NCBI GenBank assembly: GCA_025355915.1 | Contig: JANXYT010000123.1 | Span: forward strand, 1 to 6,551 | Direction of reading: 5' to 3' | Length of the DNA stretch: 6,551 nucleotides | Source of the DNA: Holophagaceae bacterium | Lineage (GTDB): Bacteria; Acidobacteriota; Holophagae; Holophagales; Holophagaceae | Shown: one piece after another, positions 1 to 4,622 of the stretch | Position numbering within the stretch: the first letter of the stretch is position 1 | How the letters are laid out: every line of letters begins with the position of its first letter | Notes under the pieces: model-generated | What the model saw: the letters and a program-made list of their open reading frames with translations, nothing else | The model's database searches: none | What the model was told of the DNA's origin: nothing | Translations under genes and position numbers: made by a program

Positions 1-86
1 CTCGCAGCCGGCAGTCTACCCCCTTGCCGTTCGGTTCCGTTAGCGGCCCGGAGGCCCGGGGCTCCGCGAAACCGGAAATCTCCCTC
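1..86. other. Unassigned left-edge stretch
   Basis: No gene can be supported here. The stretch is short, GC-rich and cut by the window edge. One plus frame is open from the edge to a TAA at 109-111 and another ends at a TAG at 41-43, but neither shows a recognisable protein end. A small 5-bp stem at 47-51/56-60 has no T-tract and is probably compositional. The upstream gene, if any, lies outside the window. Confidence 0.4.
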
Positions 87-114
87 TGGACAAACTCCCG
101 GGATTTGCTAACCT
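87..114 (+). promoter_or_regulatory. Possible sigma-70-type promoter of the tRNA gene
   Basis: TGGACA at 87-92 matches five of six bases of the -35 consensus. After a 16-nt spacer, TAACCT at 109-114 is a weak -10 (three of six). Initiation would fall about 7 nt further on, just before the tRNA 5' end at 125, which suits a tRNA gene with a very short leader. An alternative -10 is CCTAAT at 112-117, but its 19-nt spacer is long. The call rests on position plus a good -35 and remains tentative. Confidence 0.35.
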
Positions 115-124
115 AATGAGCCGC

Positions 125-199
125 GGGCGTATAACTCAGCGGTAGAGTGCTACCTTCACACGGTAGAAGTCCCAGGTTCGAATCCTGGTATGCCCACCA
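125..199 (+). tRNA. tRNA-Val (anticodon CAC)
   Basis: The cloverleaf folds completely. The acceptor stem 125-131 pairs with 189-195 with one G-T wobble. The D stem is 134-137/145-148. The anticodon stem 150-154/162-166 encloses the loop TTCACAC, giving anticodon CAC at 157-159, which reads the Val codon GUG. The variable loop is 5 nt (167-171). The T stem 172-176/184-188 encloses TTCGAAT. The discriminator is A196 and CCA (197-199) is encoded in the DNA. The gene is single, followed 12 nt later by an intrinsic terminator and then by efp. GUG is likely a frequent Val codon in such a GC-rich genome. Nothing in the fold looks damaged. Confidence 0.96.
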
Positions 200-211
200 C
201 CACGTTCCAAG

Positions 212-242
212 CGGCCCCTGGGTTCCCTCGGGGGCCGTTTTT
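212..242 (+). terminator. Intrinsic terminator after tRNA-Val
   Basis: CGGCCCC at 212-218 pairs perfectly with GGGGCCG at 231-237. The stem continues inward through T219-G230, G220-C229, G221-T228 and G222-C227, closing on a loop of about 4 nt. A run of five T follows at 238-242. This is a textbook rho-independent terminator for the tRNA transcript. It ends only 35 nt before the efp start codon, so efp either has its own very compact promoter or depends on readthrough. Confidence 0.88.
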
Positions 243-277
243 GGTTGTCGGGGATCCGTAGTCACACAGGAGGCGCC

Positions 278-844
278 ATGCCGTTCATCAATGCCGTCCA
301 GCTTCGGGTGGGAATGATCGTCAATTTCGAAAACGAACTCTGCCGGGTCACCATGGTCGAGCACCAGACTCCCGGCAACCTGCCGGCCCGGGTCCAGGTG
401 AAGATGAAGCGGCTCAAGGACGGCATCAACCGGGAGAACCGCTTCGGCAGCTCCGACAAGGTGGACAAGGCCAGCCTCGAACAGCACATGCTGGAGTTCC
501 TCTACGAGGACGGCGACAACCTCATCTTCATGAACAACGAGACCTACGAGCAGCTGGAAGTGAACAAGGAGATCCTCGGGGACGACATGGTCTTCCTCGA
601 GCCCAACATGCAGGTGGAGATCGAGTTCTATGAGGGCCAGGCCATGGGCGCCACCCTGCCCCCCAGCGTGGTGCTCGAGATCCTGGAAACCGATCCCGTC
701 ATGAGGAATGCCAACGCCACCGGTTCCTACAAGCCCGCCAAGCTGGATAACGGCATCACCGTGGGCGTGCCGCCTTACATGGAGGCGGGACAAAAGATTC
801 GCGTGAACACGGTGGATCGATCGTTCATGGAGCGGGTCAAATAA
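278..844 (+). CDS. efp: Elongation factor P, Asn-tip variant
   Basis: This 188-residue protein has the usual EF-P length and three-domain layout: an N-terminal KOW-like domain (about 1-64), a central OB domain (about 67-125, with FMNNETYEQLEV) and a C-terminal OB domain (about 130-188, with TGSYKPAKLDNGITVGVP). EF-P binds between the ribosomal P and E sites and rescues ribosomes stalled on polyproline. The chosen ATG at 278 follows AGGAGG at 268-273 by 4 nt and gives the canonical MPFINAVQLRVGM start. An upstream TTG at 245 would begin in the terminator tail and has no SD. The tip of the first domain reads TPGNLPAR, so residue 34 is Asn (codon 377-379) where E. coli has the beta-lysylated Lys and others the rhamnosylated Arg. 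The known Lys and Arg modifications therefore cannot occur at that position. No EpmA/EpmB or EarP gene is in the window. The family assignment is certain, but the modification state is unknown. Confidence 0.97.
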   Translation: MPFINAVQLRVGMIVNFENELCRVTMVEHQTPGNLPARVQVKMKRLKDGINRENRFGSSDKVDKASLEQHMLEFLYEDGDNLIFMNNETYEQLEVNKEILGDDMVFLEPNMQVEIEFYEGQAMGATLPPSVVLEILETDPVMRNANATGSYKPAKLDNGITVGVPPYMEAGQKIRVNTVDRSFMERVK

Positions 845-978
845 CCTTCGGATCTTTTGACATTCCAATTAAACGGGATCCCGGTAGGCAGATGCCGCCG
901 GGGTCTTGTCTCGTACGAATTCCGCCAGACGAAATTCCAACCTCGCGGTAAAGTACTGGTCGCCCCATCCCCGGACGC

Positions 979-992
979 GTGACCATCGTCAC
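979..992. promoter_or_regulatory. Perfect GTGAC-N4-GTCAC operator before the Crp/Fnr gene
   Basis: GTGAC (979-983), CATC, GTCAC (988-992) is a perfect dyad with the 5-4-5 geometry of Crp/Fnr-family sites. Read in CRP register it is CGTGA-N6-TCACA, one base from the E. coli CRP consensus half-sites. The centre is 56.5 nt upstream of the regulator's ATG. The encoded regulator has the CRP-like Arg-Glu...Arg recognition helix that reads GTGA, so autoregulation is the simplest inference. Near-copies lie at 3507-3520 and 4350-4363. Confidence 0.7.
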
Positions 993-1016
993 AATCCGAT
1001 GGAAATGTGCGATAAC
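988..1016 (+). promoter_or_regulatory. Candidate promoter of the Crp/Fnr gene
   Basis: GTCACA at 988-993 matches four of six bases of a -35 element. With a 17-nt spacer it precedes GATAAC at 1011-1016, which matches four of six bases of a -10. The -35 lies inside the right half of the GTGAC-N4-GTCAC dyad. A start about 7 nt past the -10 would put the dyad centre near -37. That overlap suits repression by occlusion, and a small shift of the start point would make it a class II activator position (-41.5). The rest of the 845-1041 gap shows a TTGACA at 857-862 with no -10, and no clear terminator for efp. Confidence 0.35.
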
Positions 1017-1041
1017 GGATCTAGAGCCCTGGTGGAGTCTC

Positions 1042-1716
1042 ATGCCTCAAGCAGTTCTCAACCTGAGACGGATCGAGTTCCTGGCGGGACTGCCGATCAA
1101 TGCGGCCGAGGAATTGGCCAGCATTGCCGAGCTCCGCCGCTTTTCGGACGGCGCCCGCGTCTACACCCAGGGCGACCAGGTCCCGGGCGTGTACGTGGTG
1201 GTCAAGGGCGGGCTGAAGGTCTTCCGTACCGATGGCAGGGGGCGGGTTCAGGTGCTCCAGTTCCTCAAGGTGGGGGATTGCGTGGGGGAGGTTTCCGTCT
1301 TCGATGGCGCCCCCATTCCCTCCAGCTCCGAGGCCCACGGTGAAACGGAGTGTTGGCTCATCCCGACCGCACCTCTGCGGCAGATCGTCCATCGCCACCC
1401 CGAAGTGGCCGAGATGATGATTCAACACTTCAGCGCCAAAGTGCGCCACCTGGTGACCCTGGTGGAGACCCTCAGCCTGCACAGCGTGCCCGAGCGCGTG
1501 GCCCAGCTGCTGCTGGAGGCCCATGACTCGAATCCCGTCCGGTCGCTGGTGGAGTTCCAGGAGACCCAGGAGGATCTGGCCCAGTGCATCGGCGCCAGCC
1601 GCGAGGCCTTCAGCCGGGCCCTGCGCCTCCTGACCGACCTCGGCCTCATCCAGAGCACCTTCCCGGTGGTGCGCATCCTGGACCTGGGTAAGTTGCAGCG
1701 GTACGCCAAGGGTTGA
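1042..1716 (+). CDS. Crp/Fnr-family transcriptional regulator
   Basis: This 224-residue protein has an N-terminal cyclic-nucleotide-binding-type beta-roll (about 12-108, with DGARVYTQGD, VYVVVKGGLKVFR and FLKVGDCVGEVSVFDG), a long dimerisation helix (about 112-145) and a C-terminal winged HTH (about 150-222, core TQEDLAQCIGASREAFSR). The start at ATG 1042 follows GGTGGAG at 1031-1037; a GTG at 979 is rejected because it lies in the operator. R187, E188 and R192 match the E. coli CRP residues that contact GTGA. In the effector pocket the GE of the phosphate cassette is kept (G82, E83), but the Arg that holds the cyclic phosphate is Pro (P93), so cAMP binding is not supported. Only three Cys are present (80, 104, 182) and no N-terminal cluster, so it is not a classical [4Fe-4S] FNR. 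The ligand is unknown; haem/NO or another small molecule is possible. It converges with moeA. Confidence 0.93.
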   Translation: MPQAVLNLRRIEFLAGLPINAAEELASIAELRRFSDGARVYTQGDQVPGVYVVVKGGLKVFRTDGRGRVQVLQFLKVGDCVGEVSVFDGAPIPSSSEAHGETECWLIPTAPLRQIVHRHPEVAEMMIQHFSAKVRHLVTLVETLSLHSVPERVAQLLLEAHDSNPVRSLVEFQETQEDLAQCIGASREAFSRALRLLTDLGLIQSTFPVVRILDLGKLQRYAKG

Positions 1717-1723
1717 GAGGTGG

Positions 1724-1750
1724 CTCCAAACACGCTGCGCGTTTTTGGAG
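1724..1750 (+). terminator. Hairpin between convergent genes, likely terminator
   Basis: A 12-nt arm at 1724-1735 pairs with 1739-1750 with one mismatch across a TGC loop. The inner stem ACGC/GCGT (1732-1735/1739-1742) runs straight into five T (1742-1746), so a shorter version works as a plus-strand intrinsic terminator 8 nt after the Crp/Fnr stop codon. No T-run follows the full hairpin on either strand, so strength is uncertain. It lies in the 67-nt gap between two convergent genes, where such structures commonly block read-through. Confidence 0.5.
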
Positions 1751-1783
1751 TTCGGAAAAGCTCTCCTTCTAGCTCCCAAAGCG

Positions 1784-2923
1784 CTACACGATCGGCACGT
1801 AACGGACCTTGGCCCCGGTCTCCCGGCCGGGGGCCTCGATCCAGGCGAAGGCATCGGCTCGCGCCAGGGTGATGAGGTCGGCGGACCCCTTGCCCGGTAG
1901 GGGTTCGAGGTGGCCGTCCACCAGGCGGCAGGGGTGGAGCAGCGGTCGATCACCCCTGTTCCTCACGGCTGCGACGAGGCGGGCTGTGCGCCATGGATCT
2001 GGTGCGGCGCGGCCGTCCAGCCGGGCCAGGGCCTGGGACAGGAAGAGCAGGCCGTTGAGGTAGGCCGACACGGGGTTGCCCGGCAGGCCCAGCACCAGCA
2101 GGTCGCCCAGCAGGGCCGCCAGCATGGGTTTCCCCGGTTTGAGCCGGATCCGGTGGAAGAGAATGGTGGCGCCGAGCTCCTTCAGCACGCTGGGCAGGTG
2201 GTCGTGTTCGCCCATGCTCACGCCACCGGAAGTCAGCAGGATGCGGATATCCCCGGGGTTCCGGAGGGCGGCGGCCAGGGCGGGGGGATCGTCCGGCAGG
2301 GCTGGGCGAAGCTCCACCTCAGCGCCCAAGGCGTGCGCCAGGGCCGCCAGCATGGGCCCATTGGAATCCCGGATCTGGTGGCGCGCGGGAGCCGGAACCA
2401 GTTCGTCCCCGGTGGAGGCGACGCCCACGCGAATGCGCCGACGCGCGGGGAGGGTCAGGCCCTCCTGAGCGAGCAGGCCCACGCGGGCCGCATTGAGGGG
2501 CGTGCCCGCGGGCAGCAGCAGCTCCCCGGCCTTGGCCTGGTCTCCGCGCAAGCGCACGTGGTCGCCGGAATCCGGGCCCACCTGGGGATGGACCGTGTCC
2601 CCGGCCGTCTCGAGCTGTTCCACGGGCACGATGGCGTCCGCCCCCGAGGGCAGGGCGGCGCCGGTCATGATGCGCACGGCGGTGCCGGGCGTCACCGTGA
2701 AGGCCGCCGGGTCGTCTCCCGCGAAGAGGGTGCCGAGGATCCGGCGCGGGGCTCGGCCCTCCGCGGCCCGCAGGGCCACACCATCCATGGCCGCCCGATC
2801 GGTGGCGGGGTCGTCCCGTTCGGCTCGCACTTCGGGCAGAGCCGGCGCCGGCAGGGCCTCCCAAAGGCGCTGCAGGGCTTCCTCCAGGGGTAACAGGTCA
2901 GGGTGGTCGCAGCTCATGGCCAT
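1784..2923 (-). CDS. moeA: Molybdopterin molybdenumtransferase MoeA
   Basis: MoeA inserts molybdate into adenylylated molybdopterin, the last general step of molybdenum cofactor synthesis in the cytoplasm. This 379-residue protein is somewhat shorter than E. coli MoeA (411) but carries the family motifs in order: DRAAMDGVAL (42-51), IMTGAALPSGADAIVPVEQ (85-103), STGDEL (170-175), IRDSNGPMLAAL (184-195), TSGGVSMGEHDH (231-242), KPGKPML (262-268) and GLPGNPVSAYL (about 277-287). A MoeA C-terminal domain follows (KGSADLITLARADAF). The Asp and Lys residues of these motifs line the active site in known MoeA structures, and all appear intact. The start is ATG 2923, with ATG 2917 as the alternative; neither has a clear Shine-Dalgarno. 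It is the last gene of the minus-strand group, 58 nt after rrf2. No other moa/mob gene or Mo enzyme is in the window, so which enzyme it serves is unknown. Confidence 0.96.
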   Translation of the reverse strand: MAMSCDHPDLLPLEEALQRLWEALPAPALPEVRAERDDPATDRAAMDGVALRAAEGRAPRRILGTLFAGDDPAAFTVTPGTAVRIMTGAALPSGADAIVPVEQLETAGDTVHPQVGPDSGDHVRLRGDQAKAGELLLPAGTPLNAARVGLLAQEGLTLPARRRIRVGVASTGDELVPAPARHQIRDSNGPMLAALAHALGAEVELRPALPDDPPALAAALRNPGDIRILLTSGGVSMGEHDHLPSVLKELGATILFHRIRLKPGKPMLAALLGDLLVLGLPGNPVSAYLNGLLFLSQALARLDGRAAPDPWRTARLVAAVRNRGDRPLLHPCRLVDGHLEPLPGKGSADLITLARADAFAWIEAPGRETGAKVRYVPIV

Positions 2924-2981
2924 GGCTTTGATCTTATGGCGGCCCTGCCCTGGGTACGAACAGGATCCTTGTGATCCAGGC

Positions 2982-3446
2982 CTATCCGGCGGGTGAGGGC
3001 CGTTTCTTTCCCGCTCCGCGGCTGACCTCGGCCTCCTTCTGATGGCGGAGATCCATGAGCTGCAGATCGCGGATGGTGGCTTCGGTCATGGAGGAGGTCA
3101 CCTGCGTTTTGACCGCGTCCCAGGCGTCATGCAGCGGACAGGGGTGGTCCCCGCTGCAGGTGGGAAAGCCCATGACGCAGCCTTCCAGGGCCTGGGGGCC
3201 TTCGAGGGCGGCCACCACCTCGCCCACGGTGATGCGGTGGGAGGGCCGCGCGAGACGGAAGCCCCCCTTGGGGCCGCGCACCGACTCCAGGATGCTGGCC
3301 TGCACGAGGCCCTGAAGGATCTTCGCCAGGTAGGGGCCCGGCAGGTCGAGCTGGGACGAGAGGTCCTTGGCCAGGCAGAAGGTCCCGTCCTCGGGGAGGG
3401 CCGCGAGGGCGCGGAGGGCATAGCCGGTGGCCGTGGAGAAGAGCAT
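2982..3446 (-). CDS. Rrf2-family (IscR/NsrR-like) regulator with Cys/His cluster ligands
   Basis: This 154-residue protein is of typical Rrf2 length. The N-terminal winged HTH begins with the family hallmark MLFSTATGYALRALAAL and continues through LAKDLSSQLDLPGPYLAKILQGL (about 25-47) and the wing VRGPKGGFRLARP (56-68). The sensor loop has C90, C97, C103 and H106 (C-x6-C-x5-C-x2-H). E. coli IscR uses C92, C98, C104 and H107 to hold [2Fe-2S], so Fe-S binding is the likely role here. The Lys/Arg-rich tail is probably disordered. ATG 3446 is chosen because it begins the hallmark and follows AAAGGA (complement of 3454-3459). A GTG at 3548 would overlap the ywiC-like gene and add a non-family leader. 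Family members sense Fe-S status, NO or redox state, and the sequence does not say which applies. It sits between a ywiC-like gene and moeA, probably co-transcribed. Confidence 0.93.
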   Translation of the reverse strand: MLFSTATGYALRALAALPEDGTFCLAKDLSSQLDLPGPYLAKILQGLVQASILESVRGPKGGFRLARPSHRITVGEVVAALEGPQALEGCVMGFPTCSGDHPCPLHDAWDAVKTQVTSSMTEATIRDLQLMDLRHQKEAEVSRGAGKKRPSPAG

Positions 3447-3447
3447 T

Positions 3448-3465
3448 TCAGAATCCTTTTTCTGA
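3448..3465 (-). repeat. Inverted repeat flanking the rrf2 ribosome-binding site
   Basis: TCAGAA (3448-3453) and TTCTGA (3460-3465) are perfect inverted repeats around a 6-nt spacer. On the minus strand the spacer is exactly AAAGGA, the Shine-Dalgarno of rrf2. An overlapping alternative stem (GAATC/GATTC) shares these bases. This could be an mRNA hairpin that exposes or hides the ribosome-binding site, or a DNA dyad bound by the Rrf2 dimer for autocontrol. A 6-bp repeat can also arise by chance. Confidence 0.4.
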
Positions 3466-3506
3466 TTCCAGCATCGGTGAGCGGCATTCCGGAGTCCACC
3501 CCCGAT

Positions 3507-3520
3507 GTGACCAATGTCAG
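3507..3520. promoter_or_regulatory. GTGAC-N4-GTCAC-like operator between ywiC-like gene and rrf2
   Basis: GTGAC (3507-3511), CAAT, GTCAG (3516-3520) matches nine of ten positions of the dyad found perfectly at 979-992. It lies in the 83-nt gap between the ywiC-like stop codon and the rrf2 start, centred 67.5 nt upstream of the rrf2 ATG. It suggests a separate regulated promoter for rrf2-moeA inside the group. A clear -10 element was not found, so promoter activity is unproven. Confidence 0.5.
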
Positions 3521-3529
3521 CGCTGAATG

Positions 3530-4309
3530 TCAGAGCAGGGCCCGCCACAGCAGGATGAGTCCCATCGCACTAAGGCCCCCCTCACGCCAACCCAGGGTGC
3601 GAGCGGGGATGGGCCGGTACGGCACCAGGGCGCGCAGGTAGAGCAGGGCGGCCCAACCCGTCCAGAGGCTCCCCGCCAGCCCCCGGGGGCCCAGCAGGAG
3701 GGCGGAACTCCCCAGCAGCAGCGCGTGGAGGGCATGGACGGGCACCCTACGGCGCCTGAGCTCTGAAACCTCCAGCCCGTGGGCATGGCCCAGAATCCGG
3801 CGCACATGGGCCAGGTTGGCGCCGCCCACGAGGGTGATGAACAGCCAGGCCCGGGCGGCTTCGAGCAGGGGGCTTCCACCGGCCACGAGCATGGTGGCAG
3901 CCAGGCTCGCGAAGGCCCCCTGCGCCGCCAGTTCCACGGTCAGGGACCGCACGGCCCGTTGCCGATCCGCCCGCAGGGCCAGGAAAATCAAAGGGGCCCC
4001 GCAGGCCAGGGGGATGAGGAACCGGGGCCCTGCAAGCAGGAGAGCCACCGCGCCAAAGCCCAGGGCCAAGCCTGCAAAGAGGATGAGCACGCGGTATTGC
4101 GCGGGATCCTTTTGGCCGTTGAGCACGCGCCGCAACGGCGGCCGCCCGAGAAAGAACGACAGCGCGGCCAGACCCAGGCACACGCCCGCCGCGCTGGGGC
4201 GCAGCAGCAGCCCCAGCACCAGCGGAAAGCCGAGCATGAACCAGCTGCCGTGTTCGGCCGGAAGGAGGGAGCGCAGGGGGGGAAGGTATCGGGTCATTTC
4301 GGTATCCAT
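3530..4309 (-). CDS. YwiC-like integral membrane protein
   Basis: This 259-residue polytopic membrane protein has about eight or nine hydrophobic segments, roughly at 23-36, 40-55, 74-93, 97-112, 127-145, 152-168, 190-205, 213-227 and 241-257. The amphipathic start ends in LLPAEHGSWFMLGFPLVLGLLL, with E19-H20-G21 and W23 just before the first membrane segment. That EHGxW opening is what I recognise from the YwiC-like family, whose Bacillus subtilis member is similar in size and lies beside fnr and the nar nitrate-respiration genes. Its biochemical function is not established. A conserved-looking cytoplasmic loop reads GRPPLRRVLNGQKD (55-68). The start is ATG 4309, or ATG 4297 (MTRYLPP), which may have a better spaced upstream GGA; neither SD is strong. 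It is the first gene of the ywiC-rrf2-moeA group and has a Crp-type dyad upstream. The membrane location is sure, and the family assignment fairly sure. Confidence 0.8.
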   Translation of the reverse strand: MDTEMTRYLPPLRSLLPAEHGSWFMLGFPLVLGLLLRPSAAGVCLGLAALSFFLGRPPLRRVLNGQKDPAQYRVLILFAGLALGFGAVALLLAGPRFLIPLACGAPLIFLALRADRQRAVRSLTVELAAQGAFASLAATMLVAGGSPLLEAARAWLFITLVGGANLAHVRRILGHAHGLEVSELRRRRVPVHALHALLLGSSALLLGPRGLAGSLWTGWAALLYLRALVPYRPIPARTLGWREGGLSAMGLILLWRALL

Positions 4310-4349
4310 GGTCCGAAATAGAGTCTGCTCTCAGATCAGGTTTCCGGCC

Positions 4350-4363
4350 GTGCCGAAGGTCAC
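4350..4363. promoter_or_regulatory. GTGAC-N4-GTCAC-like operator before the ywiC-like gene
   Basis: GTGCC (4350-4354), GAAG, GTCAC (4359-4363) matches nine of ten positions of the dyad at 979-992. Even the flanking bases agree (C before, A after). In the direction of transcription it reads TGTGACCTTCGGCACG. The centre lies 47.5 nt upstream of ATG 4309 or 59.5 nt upstream of ATG 4297. A weak -10 candidate, TCTATT, occupies 4322-4317 on the minus strand, which would place the dyad near -46. The 4310-4420 stretch otherwise shows nothing I can name. Confidence 0.55.
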
Positions 4364-4424
4364 AGACCGCAGGGTAAACAGCGTGGAATAGCCAAAGGCG
4401 CGAAAAGAGGCGAAAGCCATGAAC

Positions 4425-4451
4425 CGCAGATGACGCAGATGGCGCAGAAAA
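4425..4451 (+). repeat. Three tandem 9-nt units
   Basis: CGCAGATGA, CGCAGATGG and CGCAGAAAA follow each other without gaps at 4425-4433, 4434-4442 and 4443-4451. They form the left side of the extragenic element. They are too short and have no spacers, so they are not a CRISPR array. The repetition may have arisen by slippage. Confidence 0.65.
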
Positions 4452-4458
4452 AGCTGCG

Positions 4459-4524
4459 GGGGCACAGATTCCCCCGAAGGCGCAAGGTCCCACGCCGGCG
4501 CAAAGAAGTCGGTCTTTGTGCCCC
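4459..4524. repeat. 8-bp inverted repeat pair inside the element
   Basis: GGGGCACA at 4459-4466 is the perfect inverse complement of TGTGCCCC at 4517-4524, separated by 50 nt. It nests inside the outer arms of the extragenic element, supporting a multi-stem fold. Its right arm shares two bases with the 4523-4539 hairpin, so the outermost pairs of the two stems compete. Confidence 0.45.
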
Positions 4525-4539
4525 GATCCGTTGGATCGG
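4523..4539. repeat. Perfect 7-bp hairpin with 3-nt loop
   Basis: CCGATCC (4523-4529) pairs perfectly with GGATCGG (4533-4539) around the loop GTT. It is the strongest local stem in the extragenic element. No T-tract follows on either strand, so it does not look like an intrinsic terminator, though it is the only stable stem found after the synthetase-like gene. Confidence 0.5.
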
Positions 4540-4622
4540 AGCCCATTTGCGCCATCTCCGGTTTCAGCTCTTGATTTTGAAAAACTTCAGCCGGGTTCTG
4601 CGTCTTTCGCGGTTCACTTTCG

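Larger units (their letters stand above)
4421..4615. repeat. Extragenic inverted-repeat element between acyl-CoA synthetase-like and ywiC-like genes
   Basis: The 4310-4622 gap has no gene but is full of related repeats. The left end 4421-4439 (GAACCGCAGATGACGCAGA) is inverted at 4597-4615 with 16 of 19 matches. Just outside both ends CGAAAG recurs in inverted orientation. A third copy of the motif, also inverted, occupies 4543-4563 and matches 4422-4442 at 18 of 21 positions. The block abuts the stop codon of the synthetase-like gene (4623-4625). No transposase is encoded. Copies of such GAACCGCAGATGACGCAGAT sequences are, from memory, common between genes in several bacterial phyla and give spurious HLRHLRF peptides. 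A MITE-like or palindromic mobile repeat is plausible but unproven. Confidence 0.6.

Noticed and set aside
125..199. tRNA gene as integration site of a mobile island
   Set aside because: No integrase and no duplicated tRNA 3' end elsewhere in the window; neighbours are core genes.
857..862. Perfect TTGACA -35 downstream of efp
   Set aside because: No acceptable -10 lies 16-18 nt downstream; the consensus-spaced bases are CCCGGT-like.
113..868. 251-residue minus-strand open frame opposite tRNA and efp
   Set aside because: It overlaps a clear tRNA and EF-P, has no family motif, and reads like the antisense of a GC-rich gene.
979..1041. GTG at 979 as start of the Crp/Fnr protein
   Set aside because: It is the first triplet of the perfect operator dyad, has no SD, and would add 21 residues absent from the family. 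ATG 1042 has GGTGGAG upstream.
1021..1953. 310-residue minus-strand frame across the Crp/Fnr gene
   Set aside because: Antisense shadow of two well-supported genes with low-complexity composition.
1910..2893. 327-residue plus-strand frame opposite moeA
   Set aside because: Antisense to an intact MoeA; Gly/Gln/Arg-rich with no recognisable domain.
2963..2977. GGATC/GATCC hairpin between rrf2 and moeA as a terminator
   Set aside because: Only 5 bp and no T-tract, and the genes look co-transcribed.
3447..3548. GTG at 3548 as start of the Rrf2 protein
   Set aside because: It overlaps the ywiC-like gene by 19 nt and adds 34 non-family residues before the hallmark MLFST start.
4425..4451. 9-nt tandem repeats as a CRISPR array
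   Set aside because: Units are far too short, have no spacers, and no cas gene is present.
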